Shown in pieces: positions 27,538-38,264 of a stretch of 64,000 nt of DNA; within the stretch, counting starts at the first letter, position 1; every line of letters starts with the position of its first letter. The notes below the pieces were generated by a model. The model saw nothing but the letters and a program-made list of their open reading frames with translations, did not search any database and had not been told where the DNA came from. Origin of the DNA: Phaeodactylum tricornutum CCAP 1055/1 (Eukaryota; Bacillariophyta; Bacillariophyceae; Surirellales; Neidiaceae); assembly GCF_000150955.2 (NCBI RefSeq), contig NC_011688.1, forward strand, positions 619,012 to 683,011, in the 5' to 3' direction. The translations under genes were made by a program, and so were the position numbers.

Positions 27538-28596
27538 ATGTCCCCGACCGCCGACTTCACCATTTCCGACTTTCCTCACAAAGTCCTCGATCCCATCGCC
27601 ACCGACACCACCGCTCCCTCGTATGCGTCGCTTCTCCTGGCCCAACGCCAGCTCTCCGCCAACGCGTCCGCCATTCCCAGCCTTAACGGCGGCGGGGCCC
27701 ATGGTCACATGGCCCTCACGCTCACTGCCGAAGCGTACGCCGAACTCTCCGACATCCCTTTTGTCATCCCCGTTGCTCCCCCTGCCGACCCTGAACCCGG
27801 CACCACGCAACCTCAAATAACGGAGAACAACCGACTCCACAAACGCGCTGTGGCCATCCACAGCCTCTACGTGGCGGTCAACAACGCCCTTCGTCGCCAG
27901 ATCCTCGACGCTGTTCCTCGTGTCTACGTTCGCGACCTGGAACACCCCCAGTTTGCTTACAGCCACGTTTCCTGTCGCGACCTCCTCGACCATCTCTGGC
28001 GCAACTTTGGTACCATCTCCGCTTCGGACCTTAAGAACAACATTCAGTCCATGTACACCCCGTGGAACCCAGCTGACCCCATCGAGACCATTTTTCATCG
28101 CTTAACCGACGCCATCGCGTACTCGACGGCGGGACGTGACCCCATCACCGAGGCTGCCGCCGTTCGCGCCGGCTACGATGTTCTCGAGCACTCCGGCCTT
28201 TTTCCTCGTGCCTGTGAAACCTGGCGCACTGCCTTGCCGGCCACCCATACGCTTGCCAATCTGCGCGCCGTCTTTAAGGTCGCCGACACTGACCGCAAGC
28301 GTACGGTTACCACCGGCTCCCTAGGCTACGCCAACGTCCTTGCCACAGCTCCATTGGTTCTCCCGTCGCTTGCGCCCGACTCGCTCAGCCTTCCTTTTTC
28401 AGCCCTCTTGGTGTCACACTCCTCTGCTGCCCTCTCTGAGCGAACTTATTGCTGGACCCATGGGTCCAGCAATAACCGTCGGCACACTAGTGCCACGTGC
28501 AAAAACAAGGCCCCTGGCCACCGCGACGACGCGACGGCCACCAACACCCTTGGCGGCTCCACCAAGGTTTGGACTGCCCCCAAGCCTCCTGAATAG
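27538..28596 (+). CDS. Gag of element 2
   Basis: 352 aa from the ATG at 27538, the same length as Gag of element 1 and colinear with it: FTISDFPHKVLDPIATDTTA, ASAIPSLNGGGAHGHMALTL, DLLDHLWRNFGTI, IQSMYTPWNPADPIETIF, AAAVRAGYDVLEHSGLFP, and the C-terminal CWTHG...HTSATC knuckle. It ends PPE then UAG (28594-28596), in frame with the pol remnant. The frame has stayed open even though pol is broken, so Gag alone could still be made and might package other family members; that is inference. Confidence 0.9.
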   Translation: MSPTADFTISDFPHKVLDPIATDTTAPSYASLLLAQRQLSANASAIPSLNGGGAHGHMALTLTAEAYAELSDIPFVIPVAPPADPEPGTTQPQITENNRLHKRAVAIHSLYVAVNNALRRQILDAVPRVYVRDLEHPQFAYSHVSCRDLLDHLWRNFGTISASDLKNNIQSMYTPWNPADPIETIFHRLTDAIAYSTAGRDPITEAAAVRAGYDVLEHSGLFPRACETWRTALPATHTLANLRAVFKVADTDRKRTVTTGSLGYANVLATAPLVLPSLAPDSLSLPFSALLVSHSSAALSERTYCWTHGSSNNRRHTSATCKNKAPGHRDDATATNTLGGSTKVWTAPKPPE

Positions 28597-31500
28597 GAAA
28601 GAGGGACGGCTACGCCAATGATTAAAACTAGTAATACCGATTCTCTCAATCATATTACTAGTCTTAACTCGTCTGTAGTCCCCTCCCCGCCTAGTACCCA
28701 CACCTCTGCCATTGCCGACACCGGCTGCACAGGCCACTACATTACGATCAACTGCCCTCACACGCACCGGCACCCAGCCAACCCCAGCCTCTCCGTCCGT
28801 GTCCCGAATGGCTCTGTCCTCCGCTCCAGCCATGTTGCCACCCTGGACCTCCCTGGTTTCTCCCCTGCCGCCTGCCAAGCCCACATTTTTCCTGGGCTCG
28901 CTTCCCATCCGCTCCTCTCCATCGGTCAACTGTGCGATGACGGCTGTACGGCAACCTTCTCGGCCACTCGCCTTGACATTCATCGCGACGCCACCCTGCT
29001 GCTCTCTGGTGCCCGCTCCCCCCACACTGGCCTCTGGCACCTTGATCTTACCCCTCCCAAGCCCCCTGCTACAGCCCATGCTCTTGTTCCAACCACCCCC
29101 CTCGCCGACCGCATTGCTTTTGTTCACGCCTCGCTCTTCTCCCCGGCTCTCTCTACCTGGTGCCAGGCCCTCGACTCCGGCCATCTCGCGACTTTTCCAG
29201 ACCTTTCCTCCCGCCAGGTCCGCAAGTACCCACCCAGCTCCCCCGCGATGATCAAAGGTCACCTCAACCAACAACGCGCAAACCTGCGCTCCACCAAGCT
29301 TTCCCCTGTCTGTTCCCCTCTCTCGACGGAACCCCCTGCCGTCGCTGTGCCCGACCTCGATCCTCCTGACGCCCACCCTGTTGCACGCACACACCACGTC
29401 TTCGTTGCCCACCAACGGGTCACCGGGCAGATCTACACCAACCAACCGGGCCGTTTCTTCACTCCCTCCAGTGCCGGACACAACGACATGCTTGTCCTTT
29501 ACGATTACGATAGCAACGCCATCCATGTTGAACTCATGCGGAACAAGTCAGGACCCGAGATTCTTGCCGCCTACCAACGTGCTCACACCCTTTTTACCCA
29601 GCGCGGCCTGCGTCCCCAACTTCAGCGCCTCGACAACGAAGCCTCTATAGCCCTCCAAGCCTTCATGACCTTAGAGCAGGTCGACTTTCAGCTCGCACCC
29701 CCCCCCCCCCCCATCTGCACCGTCGTAATGCCGCCGAACGGGCCATACGCACCTTCAAGAACCACTTCATTGCTGGCCTCTGTACCACAAACCCGGATTT
29801 TCCCCTTCATCTTTGGGACCGACTCCTCCCACAGGCCCTCATTACCCTCAATCTTCTTCGTCGCTCCCGCATCAATCCCAAGTTGTCCGCCCACGCACAA
29901 CCTTACGGTGCCTTTGACTACAACCGCACCCCGCTTGCTCCTCCCGGCACCCGCGTCTTAGTCCATGTCAAGCCCGCTGTTCGCGAAACCTGGGCCCCCC
30001 ATGCTGTCGAAGGTTGGTATCTCGGCCCCGCTCTCAACCATTATCGCTGCCATCGCGTATGGATCACGGAAACACGTGCCAAACGTGTTGCTGACACCCT
30101 TTCCTGGTTCCCGACCCGCATTCCCATGCCCGCCCTTTGTCCACCGACCGCGCCCTGGCCGCCGCCCGTGACCTGGTCCATGCCCTCCAGAATCCTTCCC
30201 CGGCGTCTCCGTTCGCCCCCCTCGATGCCACCCAGCACCAGGCACTCACAGATCTTGCCACCCTCTTTGCCACTGTGGCCGCCCCAGCCGACGACATCCC
30301 TGCACCCGCTCCCGTGCCTCCGGTCCGTCCCCCTGCCCCAGCAACTCCCCTTGCTCAGGTCCGTTTTGCCGTTCCTCTTGTCACGGCCGAACATGCCCCG
30401 GCACTTCCGAGGGTGCCCATTCCGGCCCCAGCACTTCCGAGGGTGCCCACCCTGGCCACCTATCACTCTCGCACCGGCAACCCAGGCCGTCGCCGCCGCA
30501 AAGCACGCACACAACCGGCAACCCCAACCCTAGTACCGGCGCATCCACACAACACCCGCACCCGGCCCTTTCTTGTCCCGGCCTCCGCCAATGCTGTTGT
30601 CGACCCCGCCACCGGCGCCTCATTGGAATATCGCCACCTGCGCTCCGGCCCCGACGCTCCCGATTGGATTCGCGCCGCCGCTAACGAAATTGGCCGGCTC
30701 ACCCAAGGTAACCCACCCCATAGCACCACTGGCAGCCAAACCATGCACTTCATCGAGCATAACGCCATTCCTCCCGGTCGCAAGGCCACCTACTTACGCA
30801 TCGTAGCCAGCATTCGCCCTCAAAAATCTGAACCCAAGCGCATCCGCTTCACCGTTGGTGGCAACTAAGTTCAGTACCCCGGAAAGGTTAGCACCCCAAC
30901 TGCTGACATCACCACCGCCAAGATCCTCTTCAATAGCGTCCTCTCCACGCCCGCCGCCAAGTTTATGTGCATTGACATCAAGGATTTCTATCTTGGCACC
31001 CCCATGGCTCGGTACGAATACATGCGCATCCCGGTTCCCAATATCCCTCCCACCATCTTGGCTCATTACCGGTTAGCTCCACTCATTCGCAACAACTCTG
31101 TTACCGTCGAAATTCGCAAAGGTATGTACGGCCTTCCCCAAGCCGGTATCCTCGCCCACAATCGTCTTGTTGAACACCTTGCTGCGCACGGCTATGTTAA
31201 GACGAAACATACCGCTGGCCTATTTCGCCACGTCACGCGCCCTATTCAGTTTACCCTAGTTGTGGACGACTTTGGTGTCAAATACACTGGAACCGAACAC
31301 GCACAACACCTTATCGACACTCTCCAAGCGCTTTACACCATCACCATTGACTGGGACGGCACTCGTTATCTCGGACTTACACTTACTTGGGATTATGAGT
31401 GTCAAACCCTCGACATGTCCATGCCCGACTACATCGACCAAGCCCTAACCCGCTTTCAACGCTCGCCCCCTGTTACGCCTCAACATGCGCCTCACCCTTG

Positions 31501-32368
31501 GACCCCTCCAACTTATGGCGTTGCAACTCAACTCACACCAGTCCCTGATACCACTGAACCTCTCAATGCATCCGACAAGACCCACCTGCAAGAAATCATC
31601 GGAACCCTACTTTACTACGCTAGGGCTGTCGACTCGACCATTCTCGTGGCTCTCGGCACTCTGGCCTCGGCACAGTCAACTGCAACCCAAGCGACCCTTC
31701 ACGCTGCCAAACATTTACTCGACTACTGTGCCACTCACCCACATGCTACGGTACGGTTTCAGGCTAGCGACATGTGTTTACACATTCATAGTGACGCGTC
31801 ATACCTTTCCGAGTCGAAAGCCCGTTCTCGTGCTGCCGGTCATTTTTTCCTCAGCAGTCGACCCCACGATCCCAATGCTGCTCCCGCTCCAACTGATCCG
31901 GACCCTCCCAATAATGGCGCCATTCATACACATAGCTCCATCATGTCCGTTGTTCTTTCGTCGGCCACCGAAGCAGAACTCGGTGCCCTCTTTTACAACG
32001 CCAAAGACGCCACTGCTTTCCGGGTCACTCTTGACGAGCTTGGCCATCTTCAGCCACCTACCCCTATCCAGACCGATAACGCTTGTGCCTCCGGTATTGC
32101 CAATGAAACCATCAAGCAACGCCGTTCTAAAGCCATTGACATGCGTTTCTACTGGGTTAAAGACCGCGTCAAGCAAAAACAGTTTATTATTTGCTGGCGA
32201 CCCGGCCTCACGAATTTGGCCGACTATTTCTCCAAGCATCATTCTCCCGCACATCATCGCAAAATGCGCTCGCACTACCTTCTCGAACAGTCACCCACCA
32301 ATGACAAAGCAACTTCTCATTTGCAGCGAGGGTGTGTTGATCCAACTCCTGGTAAGGACAACGTCTAA
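28597..32368 (+). pseudogene. Broken Pol of element 2
   Basis: Colinear with pol of element 1 but with four lesions. A C-run of 15 at 29698-29712, where element 1 has 7, shifts the frame by +8 inside the integrase, just before the catalytic Glu. A 1-nt loss near 30130-30137 shifts it again. TTA has become TAA at 30866-30868, and a TAA in the 3' LTR (32366-32368) removes the last ~34 residues. Intact segments remain readable: protease ADTGCTGHY, integrase to LDNEAS, reverse transcriptase KGMYGLPQAG and VVDDFG, and RNase H HSDASY and TDNACA. No functional Pol is expected from this copy. Confidence 0.92.
28622..28667 (+). promoter_or_regulatory. Stem-loop just after the gag UAG, element 2
   Basis: Arms 28622-28636 (TTAAAACTAGTAATA) and 28653-28667 (TATTACTAGTCTTAA) with a 16-nt loop. 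It starts 25 nt after the UAG, as in element 1. The arms are identical in both elements; the loop differs at several positions. Confidence 0.7.
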
Positions 32369-32539
32369 CCAGAAGTTCAATCGCCTACTGCTAAACGCCA
32401 AGTCGCTTCCGTCCCACACACAACGAATCACAGCCCCACAGTCCCTACGAATATCCAAGAGTACAGTATAGACTCGTAATCTTCGTAGTTCATCGTTTTC
32501 CTGACTTCGATCTTCATCGTCGTTTTGTGTTCTTCAATA
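32335..32539 (+). repeat. 3' LTR of element 2
   Basis: 205 bp. The end of the pol remnant overlaps its first 34 nt. It is followed by target duplication GTTCG. Confidence 0.95.
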
Positions 32540-32691
32540 GTTCGATCTCAGTTGATTGTGGACGTGGATGGCGTGCTTGCGTTGTTCGTTTGAATCGCAA
32601 ACGGCCGGATCGAAAGCATTTCTGAGTATGACGTGGATGAGTCGTGTAAGGAGTTTTCATTCCTTAGTTTCAGGTCCATACGGCCATCCCC
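32540..32691 (+). repeat. Outer inverted arm, right copy
   Basis: 152 bp, about 96 percent identical to the reverse complement of 19508-19659. Similarity ends at GGCCATCCCC. Its first 5 bp are also the target duplication of element 2. Confidence 0.85.
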
Positions 32692-33445
32692 GTCTCATTT
32701 AATTCAAATATGTCCCTTTCGACTTCTTTAGTCATTCAGAATTCACCAGTTAAAAAATTGCTCTTGTTCTTTGAACATTACAACGGAGACCTAGGAGATC
32801 TGACCAGAAATCTTGTCGATTTCAAAGCCACTTTGCCGTTCCTCACATTGAATATGAATAAGTTTTAAATTTTGTTAATAGAAATTGAACTATGGGGAGT
32901 TCATTAATATTTTTGTCTTATTCTTTAAGTTTGAACAAGGCTATTTTCGGTACTTCAAGAGACGCTTGACGACACCTATATATAGTTTTCACCGAGGAGT
33001 AACGAGCGGTACGATTTATATCGATTGGTTGACTGACGTTCTTCCGTTCGCAGTTTGTCCGAAAAAAGATCTTCGACTTTGTTTACTGCAAGCGTTCGTT
33101 GTGCAATTGCAGTGACTCGCCCTTCTGTCCCAATGTTCGTAACGAGAATGCAAAACATCGAGGCCTTTTTTGGCTCTTGATACGATTGCAGTGGATACCA
33201 CCATTCGCGCTTTCTCGCGAGAACACTGGTGTCAACGATTCTCTGGCGTTGAAAAAATAGAGATCCCCAAAAGCTTTCCCTCGTTTGCCCAGTTTTTCTC
33301 CCCGCGTCAGTGTCTCATTGTTCAAAAACACATCAAAGCCAAAACCAATCTCCATATTCACAGCACCTCTGGCCTACCCAAACCCATTTTCGCATACACG
33401 CATAAACCCACTGCAGTCGTCCGCGTAGAGACAACCTTCATCACG
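32692..33445. other. intergenic, promoter of the hydrolase-like gene
   Basis: About 750 bp. The frame of the next gene stays open upstream to a TTG at 33170 but has no ATG. A TATA-like ACACCTATATATAG lies near 32972. Nothing else is recognised. Confidence 0.4.
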
Positions 33446-34561
33446 ATGATTTCCAAGTACTTTTCAACCGATGACGGGACCAAGTTGCACTACCTTGAAG
33501 CAGGTCAACGGACGCAAGCGCAACAAGAAGGGCAGCCGCCTGTGGAAACACTAATTATCTTACCGGGTTGGCTGCAGACTGCTCGAATGTTTGCATCGCA
33601 AGTTACGGCATTGTCAACGAGTCATCACGTGATTGTGCTGGACCTGCGTGGGCAAGGGGCTTCCGCCAGACCGCAGTCGGGATCCTACCGGGCAATACGT
33701 CTCGCCAAGGATCTGCTTAATTTGATGGATCACCTTCAGGTGCAAAAGACTCATCTCCTCGCCGTCTCGCTGAGCTCCGCCATTGTTTGGTCCTTCATTG
33801 AACTGTTTGGACAAGAGCGCTTGCAGTCGTTGGTCTTGATCGAGTCCGCAGCTGTCTACATTAAGCAGTCGCACTGGTCGAAGGAAGATCTCCGCAACTA
33901 CGGAGGTCAGCAGACTATGGAAGAGTTCCGAGACATGCTGACTCGGATGGAATCCTCCACCGACGGCGAGGCCTACGTACGTGACTGCCTGCAAGACCGT
34001 CTTTCGACAAAGATGAATTCGGAAGACTTTGAAGCGCTCTTGCAGGAAGTGCTCCAGTGTCGTCCAGTCGACGGGATTGGGAACAAGCTCGCGCTCGGTT
34101 TGGTTGCCGAAGACTACCGTGACTTGTTGCCTACCGTCAGGGTGCCCACGATGTGTATCGGTGCTAATCACAGTCCAATTCCTCCCGAATCACCCTCTTG
34201 GACGGCGGCCCAAATGGTGGACGCCAAGTGTGACTTTTTACCCGGATCCAGTTTTTTCTTCTACGAAACTCCCGGAGCTTTGAACGTGGTGGTGGACGAA
34301 TTCTTAGTGACACACCGAGAGAAACAGGTCAGGTCCAGCGACAGCAAGGACGACGATAGCAGACCGACATTGAAAACGGCGTCACCCAAAACACGTCACC
34401 ACGTCCGTGTCTCGTTTGGAGAAGGAACCAGTCCACCGGTACCGTGCAAGAAAGTCTTCGTCGCCGACACGGAAGTTCACATCGCTACACCGGAAGAACA
34501 GAAGCATTTGCGACAAATTTCGCTGAGTGAAGTCAATCTAGTTCCGGACGACTGGTTTTAG
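33446..34561 (+). CDS. Alpha/beta-hydrolase-fold protein lacking catalytic His and Asp
   Basis: 371 aa from the ATG at 33446. The fold is clear: an N-terminal DDGTKLHYLEAG strand, the oxyanion-loop region LIILPGWLQTARMF, VIVLDLRGQGASARP, then the nucleophile-elbow position LLAVSLSSAIVWSF, which keeps a Ser but replaces GxSxG with VSLSS. The acid position reads CIGANHSPIPPES with no Asp, and the usual His near the C-terminus is replaced in GSSFFFYETPGALN. About 75 charged residues follow the fold (to VPDDWF). By family knowledge a triad is needed for ester hydrolysis, so this is either non-catalytic or uses an altered triad. There is no targeting signal. It is close in overall form to small bacterial-type hydrolases. 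Confidence 0.78.
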   Translation: MISKYFSTDDGTKLHYLEAGQRTQAQQEGQPPVETLIILPGWLQTARMFASQVTALSTSHHVIVLDLRGQGASARPQSGSYRAIRLAKDLLNLMDHLQVQKTHLLAVSLSSAIVWSFIELFGQERLQSLVLIESAAVYIKQSHWSKEDLRNYGGQQTMEEFRDMLTRMESSTDGEAYVRDCLQDRLSTKMNSEDFEALLQEVLQCRPVDGIGNKLALGLVAEDYRDLLPTVRVPTMCIGANHSPIPPESPSWTAAQMVDAKCDFLPGSSFFFYETPGALNVVVDEFLVTHREKQVRSSDSKDDDSRPTLKTASPKTRHHVRVSFGEGTSPPVPCKKVFVADTEVHIATPEEQKHLRQISLSEVNLVPDDWF

Positions 34562-34886
34562 AACAAGGCAAGGGAAAAAAAATCACTTCACTTGCCATTA
34601 ACGGATCTACTCAGCACATTCTGGGCTCTTTTCCAGCTTGCTTTGTTGGAAGAGTCTCTTGCGTTCTGACCTCTTTACTATTATTCCATGCTACATCATA
34701 TTCACTCGCGTGCACTCTCATTACTTTCCCATCCTGCTCTAACGCAGCCTAACATTCAACATTTCTTTAAATTACAATAACACGATTGTTCAACAAGCCT
34801 AGCAGGATCCTACCGTCCTCATCAACAACTTGCACGGAAACGTAAAAGAGAGGTATGCTAGTATTATATGCGGACAATCTGTGTCG
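34562..34886. other. convergent spacer
   Basis: AT-rich 3' UTR sequence between converging genes. Nothing else is seen. Confidence 0.4.
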
Positions 34887-35813
34887 TTAACGGTAGGCTT
34901 TGTCTTTCAGATTCTGTCCCTGTTTGGCGCTGCCGTACATATCACTGAGGGCCTGGGCCTTTTGCGAGGAAGCTGCGTTGCCACCACCGTACATTTGTTC
35001 TAGTTCGGCTTGCTGTGCTTGCAGGGCCATTTGTTGCGCGTACTCCTGGAAGGACACAAAGCCGTCCCCGTCGTGGTCGAAATCTTCGAATTTGGGATAA
35101 TCCTTTTCCGACAAGCCGGGGTAATTACTGAGATAGTTCTTGACGTACATATTGAATTCTGCTCGACTGATGCGGTCGTCGCCGTCAATGTCCGGTTGCT
35201 TGAATTCGTCGTAATCGCGTTGCAGGGCCTCCAGTTCGTGCTTGCTCTCGGTCGATTGCAGCGCTTCCTTCAATTGTTCCACCATATACTGGAGTTCCTG
35301 GTTTTGCTCAGTAAGTTTATACACGTCGTTGTAGTACTGACTGTAAAGCTGTTTTTGCTCTTTTTGAAACTTGGCCTTTAACTTTTTGGTTACCCGACCC
35401 GAATGAAATTTGGCTCCCAGCATCCAGGATACCGCGGAACCCAGCACCATTTTCCCCATGCCTATACCGCCGCCACTGGGAAGCAAAAACAATGATAACA
35501 ACGACAATACGAACAATACGTAAGAGAGAGTGCATGGAACCGAGTGTGAGACTCCACTGGGGATAATCACTCATGAAAGATCCCAGTGCGGTTGGGTTTA
35601 GCGGTGGCTATTGCTATTGCTATCCGAAACTACGTACCCGCCTTCTGCAACTTTGCCTTGTTGCCGAGCGGCATAGTCGTGGTAAAGATTATCGGGGGAT
35701 CCATAATCGGCGTCGGCGTAGTCATCGTATTGGGGATAGTCTTGTTGCGCGTTGGTGGTGATGGTGACGGCACCGAGGAGCGCCACGACGAACGATCGCA
35801 CCCGAATCCGCAT
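34887..35813 (-). CDS. Secreted or ER EF-hand protein (2 exons)
   Basis: Exon 1 (35813-35638) encodes a signal peptide MRIRVRSFVVALLGAVTITT followed by an Asp/Tyr-rich segment. It joins exon 2 (35475-34887) across a 162-nt intron (donor GTACGT, acceptor TTCCCAG), reading EGGGGGIGMGKM at the junction. The product is 254 aa. A coiled coil follows (KLKAKFQKEQKQLYSQYYND to ~130), then two EF-hand loops, DIDGDDRISRAEF at 154-166 and DHDGDGFVSFQEY at 192-204, both with the acidic residues needed for Ca2+. The tail is Gln/Ala-rich. Without the splice, exon 2 would start on a weak hydrophobic leader. Likely a calcium-binding protein of the secretory route; the specific role is unknown. Confidence 0.85.
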
Positions 35814-36625
35814 GCTCGGGTTTTTGGACAGGGAGAATCAGTAACGAGTCCGTGTATAAATGTATAAAAGATGGAAAACCCCGTCAAAGTAGATGGTTGG
35901 ATTTGGGCAGAGTAGATATTGCGTGTTGGACTTTTGACAGTTCGTGTGTACGTTTGTTGGAACCGTGATGGGTTGATTGGGTTGGTTGTCCCCAGTCTGG
36001 AGTACAGTTAGTCTCTCTCCAACATACTCCAATGGCATCGCAAAAAGACACGTGGAACGGAAATTTGACATCAACGTCTGGACATCCTTGCAATGAGACA
36101 TCGGAACGACAGTCTTTCAATACGTCGTTCGAATCTACCCGTTACCGCTGTTACTACGATCACGAACTTCACCGTCAAGCACCCCCCAACTCCGGGGGTA
36201 TACGGGTTTCGCGAGACACACGGCGCAAGGCTGCCTTCCGGACCCGTCCGCCCTTGCCCGTCCGGAGGGTTGTCGAGTCCACGGCGCCCTCGACACGGAA
36301 CGAATTGCAGTGACTGCCGTATCGTTACGACGCTACGGCACACGCAAAGAATCCCAACGAACAACCTCTGTAGGTACCAACGCTTTAGTTTCTTGTTGTC
36401 GTTGTTTTATTGCTAGTGAAAGTGCTCGTTGCGTGTTCTAGAGCCACGTTTGAAAGGACCATTAGCTGGAAGTACGGGGCTGCCGTTTCGGCTACGGTCA
36501 CTTTACCACGCATATATTGCATAACTGTCCCGATCCACGTAGGTCTCTGCTAACCCCCGTTACTCTTTTGGTTCCCACAATCGACAGACGCGTTCTTTTC
36601 TATCGAATTGAAACCAACCACAACT
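35814..36625. other. divergent promoter region of the EF-hand and P1 genes
   Basis: About 0.8 kb between divergent starts. GC-rich patches near 36170-36300 give chance frames on both strands. No additional gene is supported. Confidence 0.4.
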
Positions 36626-37009
36626 ATGATTACCGGCTTATCCGAATTGACGGCATCCCAGAAGGACGAATTGGTGGCTTCCTTGTCGTACCTGCTGGTA
36701 GGCAGTGCGGAATCGGATGACGGTGTGACGGCTGACAAGCTCCAATCCGTAGCTTCCACTGCCGGCAACACACTGAGTCCGGCATTGGCGACCCTGTTCG
36801 CCTCGGTGGTCGGCAAGGCGAAGAAGGGTGTCGACGGATACTGCACTTCGCCCGGAGGTGGCGGCGGGGGCGGAGCGGCTGCAGGTGGTGACGCCGCCGC
36901 GGCGGTCGAAGCTCAACCGGAAGAAAAGGAAGAGGAAGAAGAAATGGATATGGGTGGCGGTATGGACATGTTCGGTGGTGACGAAGGAGAAGGTGGTGGC
37001 GACTATTAA
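36626..37009 (+). CDS. RPLP1: 60S acidic ribosomal protein P1 (stalk protein)
   Basis: 127 aa from the ATG at 36626 (an upstream TTG-led extension was dropped). The helical N-terminal domain LSELTASQKDELVASLSYLL...GVTADKLQSVASTAGNTLSP matches P1 rather than P2 or P0. A flexible hinge of Gly and Ala (GGGGGGGAAAGG) follows, then an acidic run (EEKEEEEEMDMGGG). P1/P2 dimers on P0 form the lateral stalk that recruits elongation-factor GTPases. The usual eukaryotic end DDDMGFGLFD is absent; the protein ends MDMFGGDEGEGGGDY instead. No intron is seen. Confidence 0.9.
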   Translation: MITGLSELTASQKDELVASLSYLLVGSAESDDGVTADKLQSVASTAGNTLSPALATLFASVVGKAKKGVDGYCTSPGGGGGGGAAAGGDAAAAVEAQPEEKEEEEEMDMGGGMDMFGGDEGEGGGDY

Positions 37010-38264
37010 ATTACTTAAGTGTCCTGTGGATAGGTTCATTCTACTCCGACGGGGTTGCTTTGTGTGTGTATGTAAGGTTGTGTAGACCTTTCCAACTCTG
37101 ATACTACCACAAGCGACCACGTCGGTACTAGATCAATTCCAATTGCACCAAACCTTCACCCACCAGGGAGATACTGGTGTGGGGTTGGAAAAAGGTGTTC
37201 GTGCCCTGCCACACGCCGAACCTTTGGTATACGCAATCGATGAGGCCGTTGCTTCCTTCACGGGTCTCGCAACTCTCCCTGTTCCCCTGCTTCCTCCTTT
37301 GTGTGAGAGCCGTAATCCTGGCACCTCGTTTCGTCATCGTGTTGACGATGGCTGGCTTGGTAGATAGATACTCTAGGTTTTCTGGTGACGAATGGACTAC
37401 CTCAATGGTCAACATCAATGGCGAAACCCCCCGCCTCGAACGTTTCTGACTACTCGCTAGCTGCCGTGGCGAACGGATAGTGTGCTGGAGAATGCTGGAC
37501 GGGAAAAAAGTGACCGGCTTTACAGGCGGTTGGAATTCGGCTGTTGATACTTCTCTTTGCTGGGCAACGCCAGGATAACGGCGACCATGAGTAGCCCTCT
37601 GGCATTGCGAGTACCTCGATACGAGATGATTGGATCTGCTACCCGCATCACGGCAAGAGATTCTTTGGAAAAACTACTTTACGGGAGAGAAATGGTCGTA
37701 GATTGCACCACAAACGCAATACTACGGAATGTCACGGCGTCTCGCGAATATCGAGTCGTCGACGGTGACTATCGCACGTACATACGCTCGACGATACACA
37801 GCGCAGCATCGGATGGCCAACATTCGATGCATTGTAGGTGCCATGCAAAGGTCGAGAATCCCAACCGTAGAGGAACACGAACGCCACTGTACCGAACTAT
37901 GGAACGCCAAGGATGGGTTTTACCGTTCGACCAAACGCTCGAGTCGAATGGTGGGTCGTGCGGACTGTGGAAATCAACTCCGGGTTGTCTAGCAGAGGGG
38001 ACCCGTAACTAAATCCGGTTCGTCCTCGCGATGGGTTCCTCGTCGGCACGAAGTTCGGAGACAGCGCGGCATTGTCGCGCGAGCCCGCCATCATTCGTGC
38101 CCATTTTCGCAACGAATCCGTCCAACGCGGAACACTTACACAACAATCCCACACACACTCGAAAGGCCAAACGCTGGGTAAGAGGGGAAACAAGCACGTG
38201 GGGGTTGTTCCTATTATTTTCATTCTTCTGGTTTTAGTTTTTACTGTCAGACACTGTTCTCGTC
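37010..38264. other. intergenic 1.25 kb
   Basis: No convincing gene. The frame 37557-38012 (internal ATG at 37587) has no motif and overlaps other chance frames. The sequence is fairly GC-rich toward 38000, probably the upstream region of the next gene. Confidence 0.4.

Larger units (their letters stand above)
27258..32539 (+). mobile_element. Ty1/copia-type retrotransposon, element 2 (degenerate, 5282 bp)
   Basis: Same family as element 1, on the opposite strand. LTRs are 205 bp (27258-27462 and 32335-32539) with two differences between them, and the 5-bp target duplication is GTTCG (27253-27257 and 32540-32544). Gag is open, but pol has two frameshifts and a premature stop plus an early stop at its end. 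Two LTR differences in 205 bp make it older than element 1. The two elements are head to head, with their 5' LTRs facing each other across the minisatellite centre. Confidence 0.95.

Noticed and set aside
28618-29961. ATG at 28618 as an independent pol start in element 2
   Set aside because: The equivalent codon in intact element 1 is ACG, so the ATG is not a family feature; the frame is continuous with gag across the UAG.
37557-38012. 151-codon frame starting at TTG
   Set aside because: No motif, non-ATG start, and chance frames are common in this GC-richer stretch.
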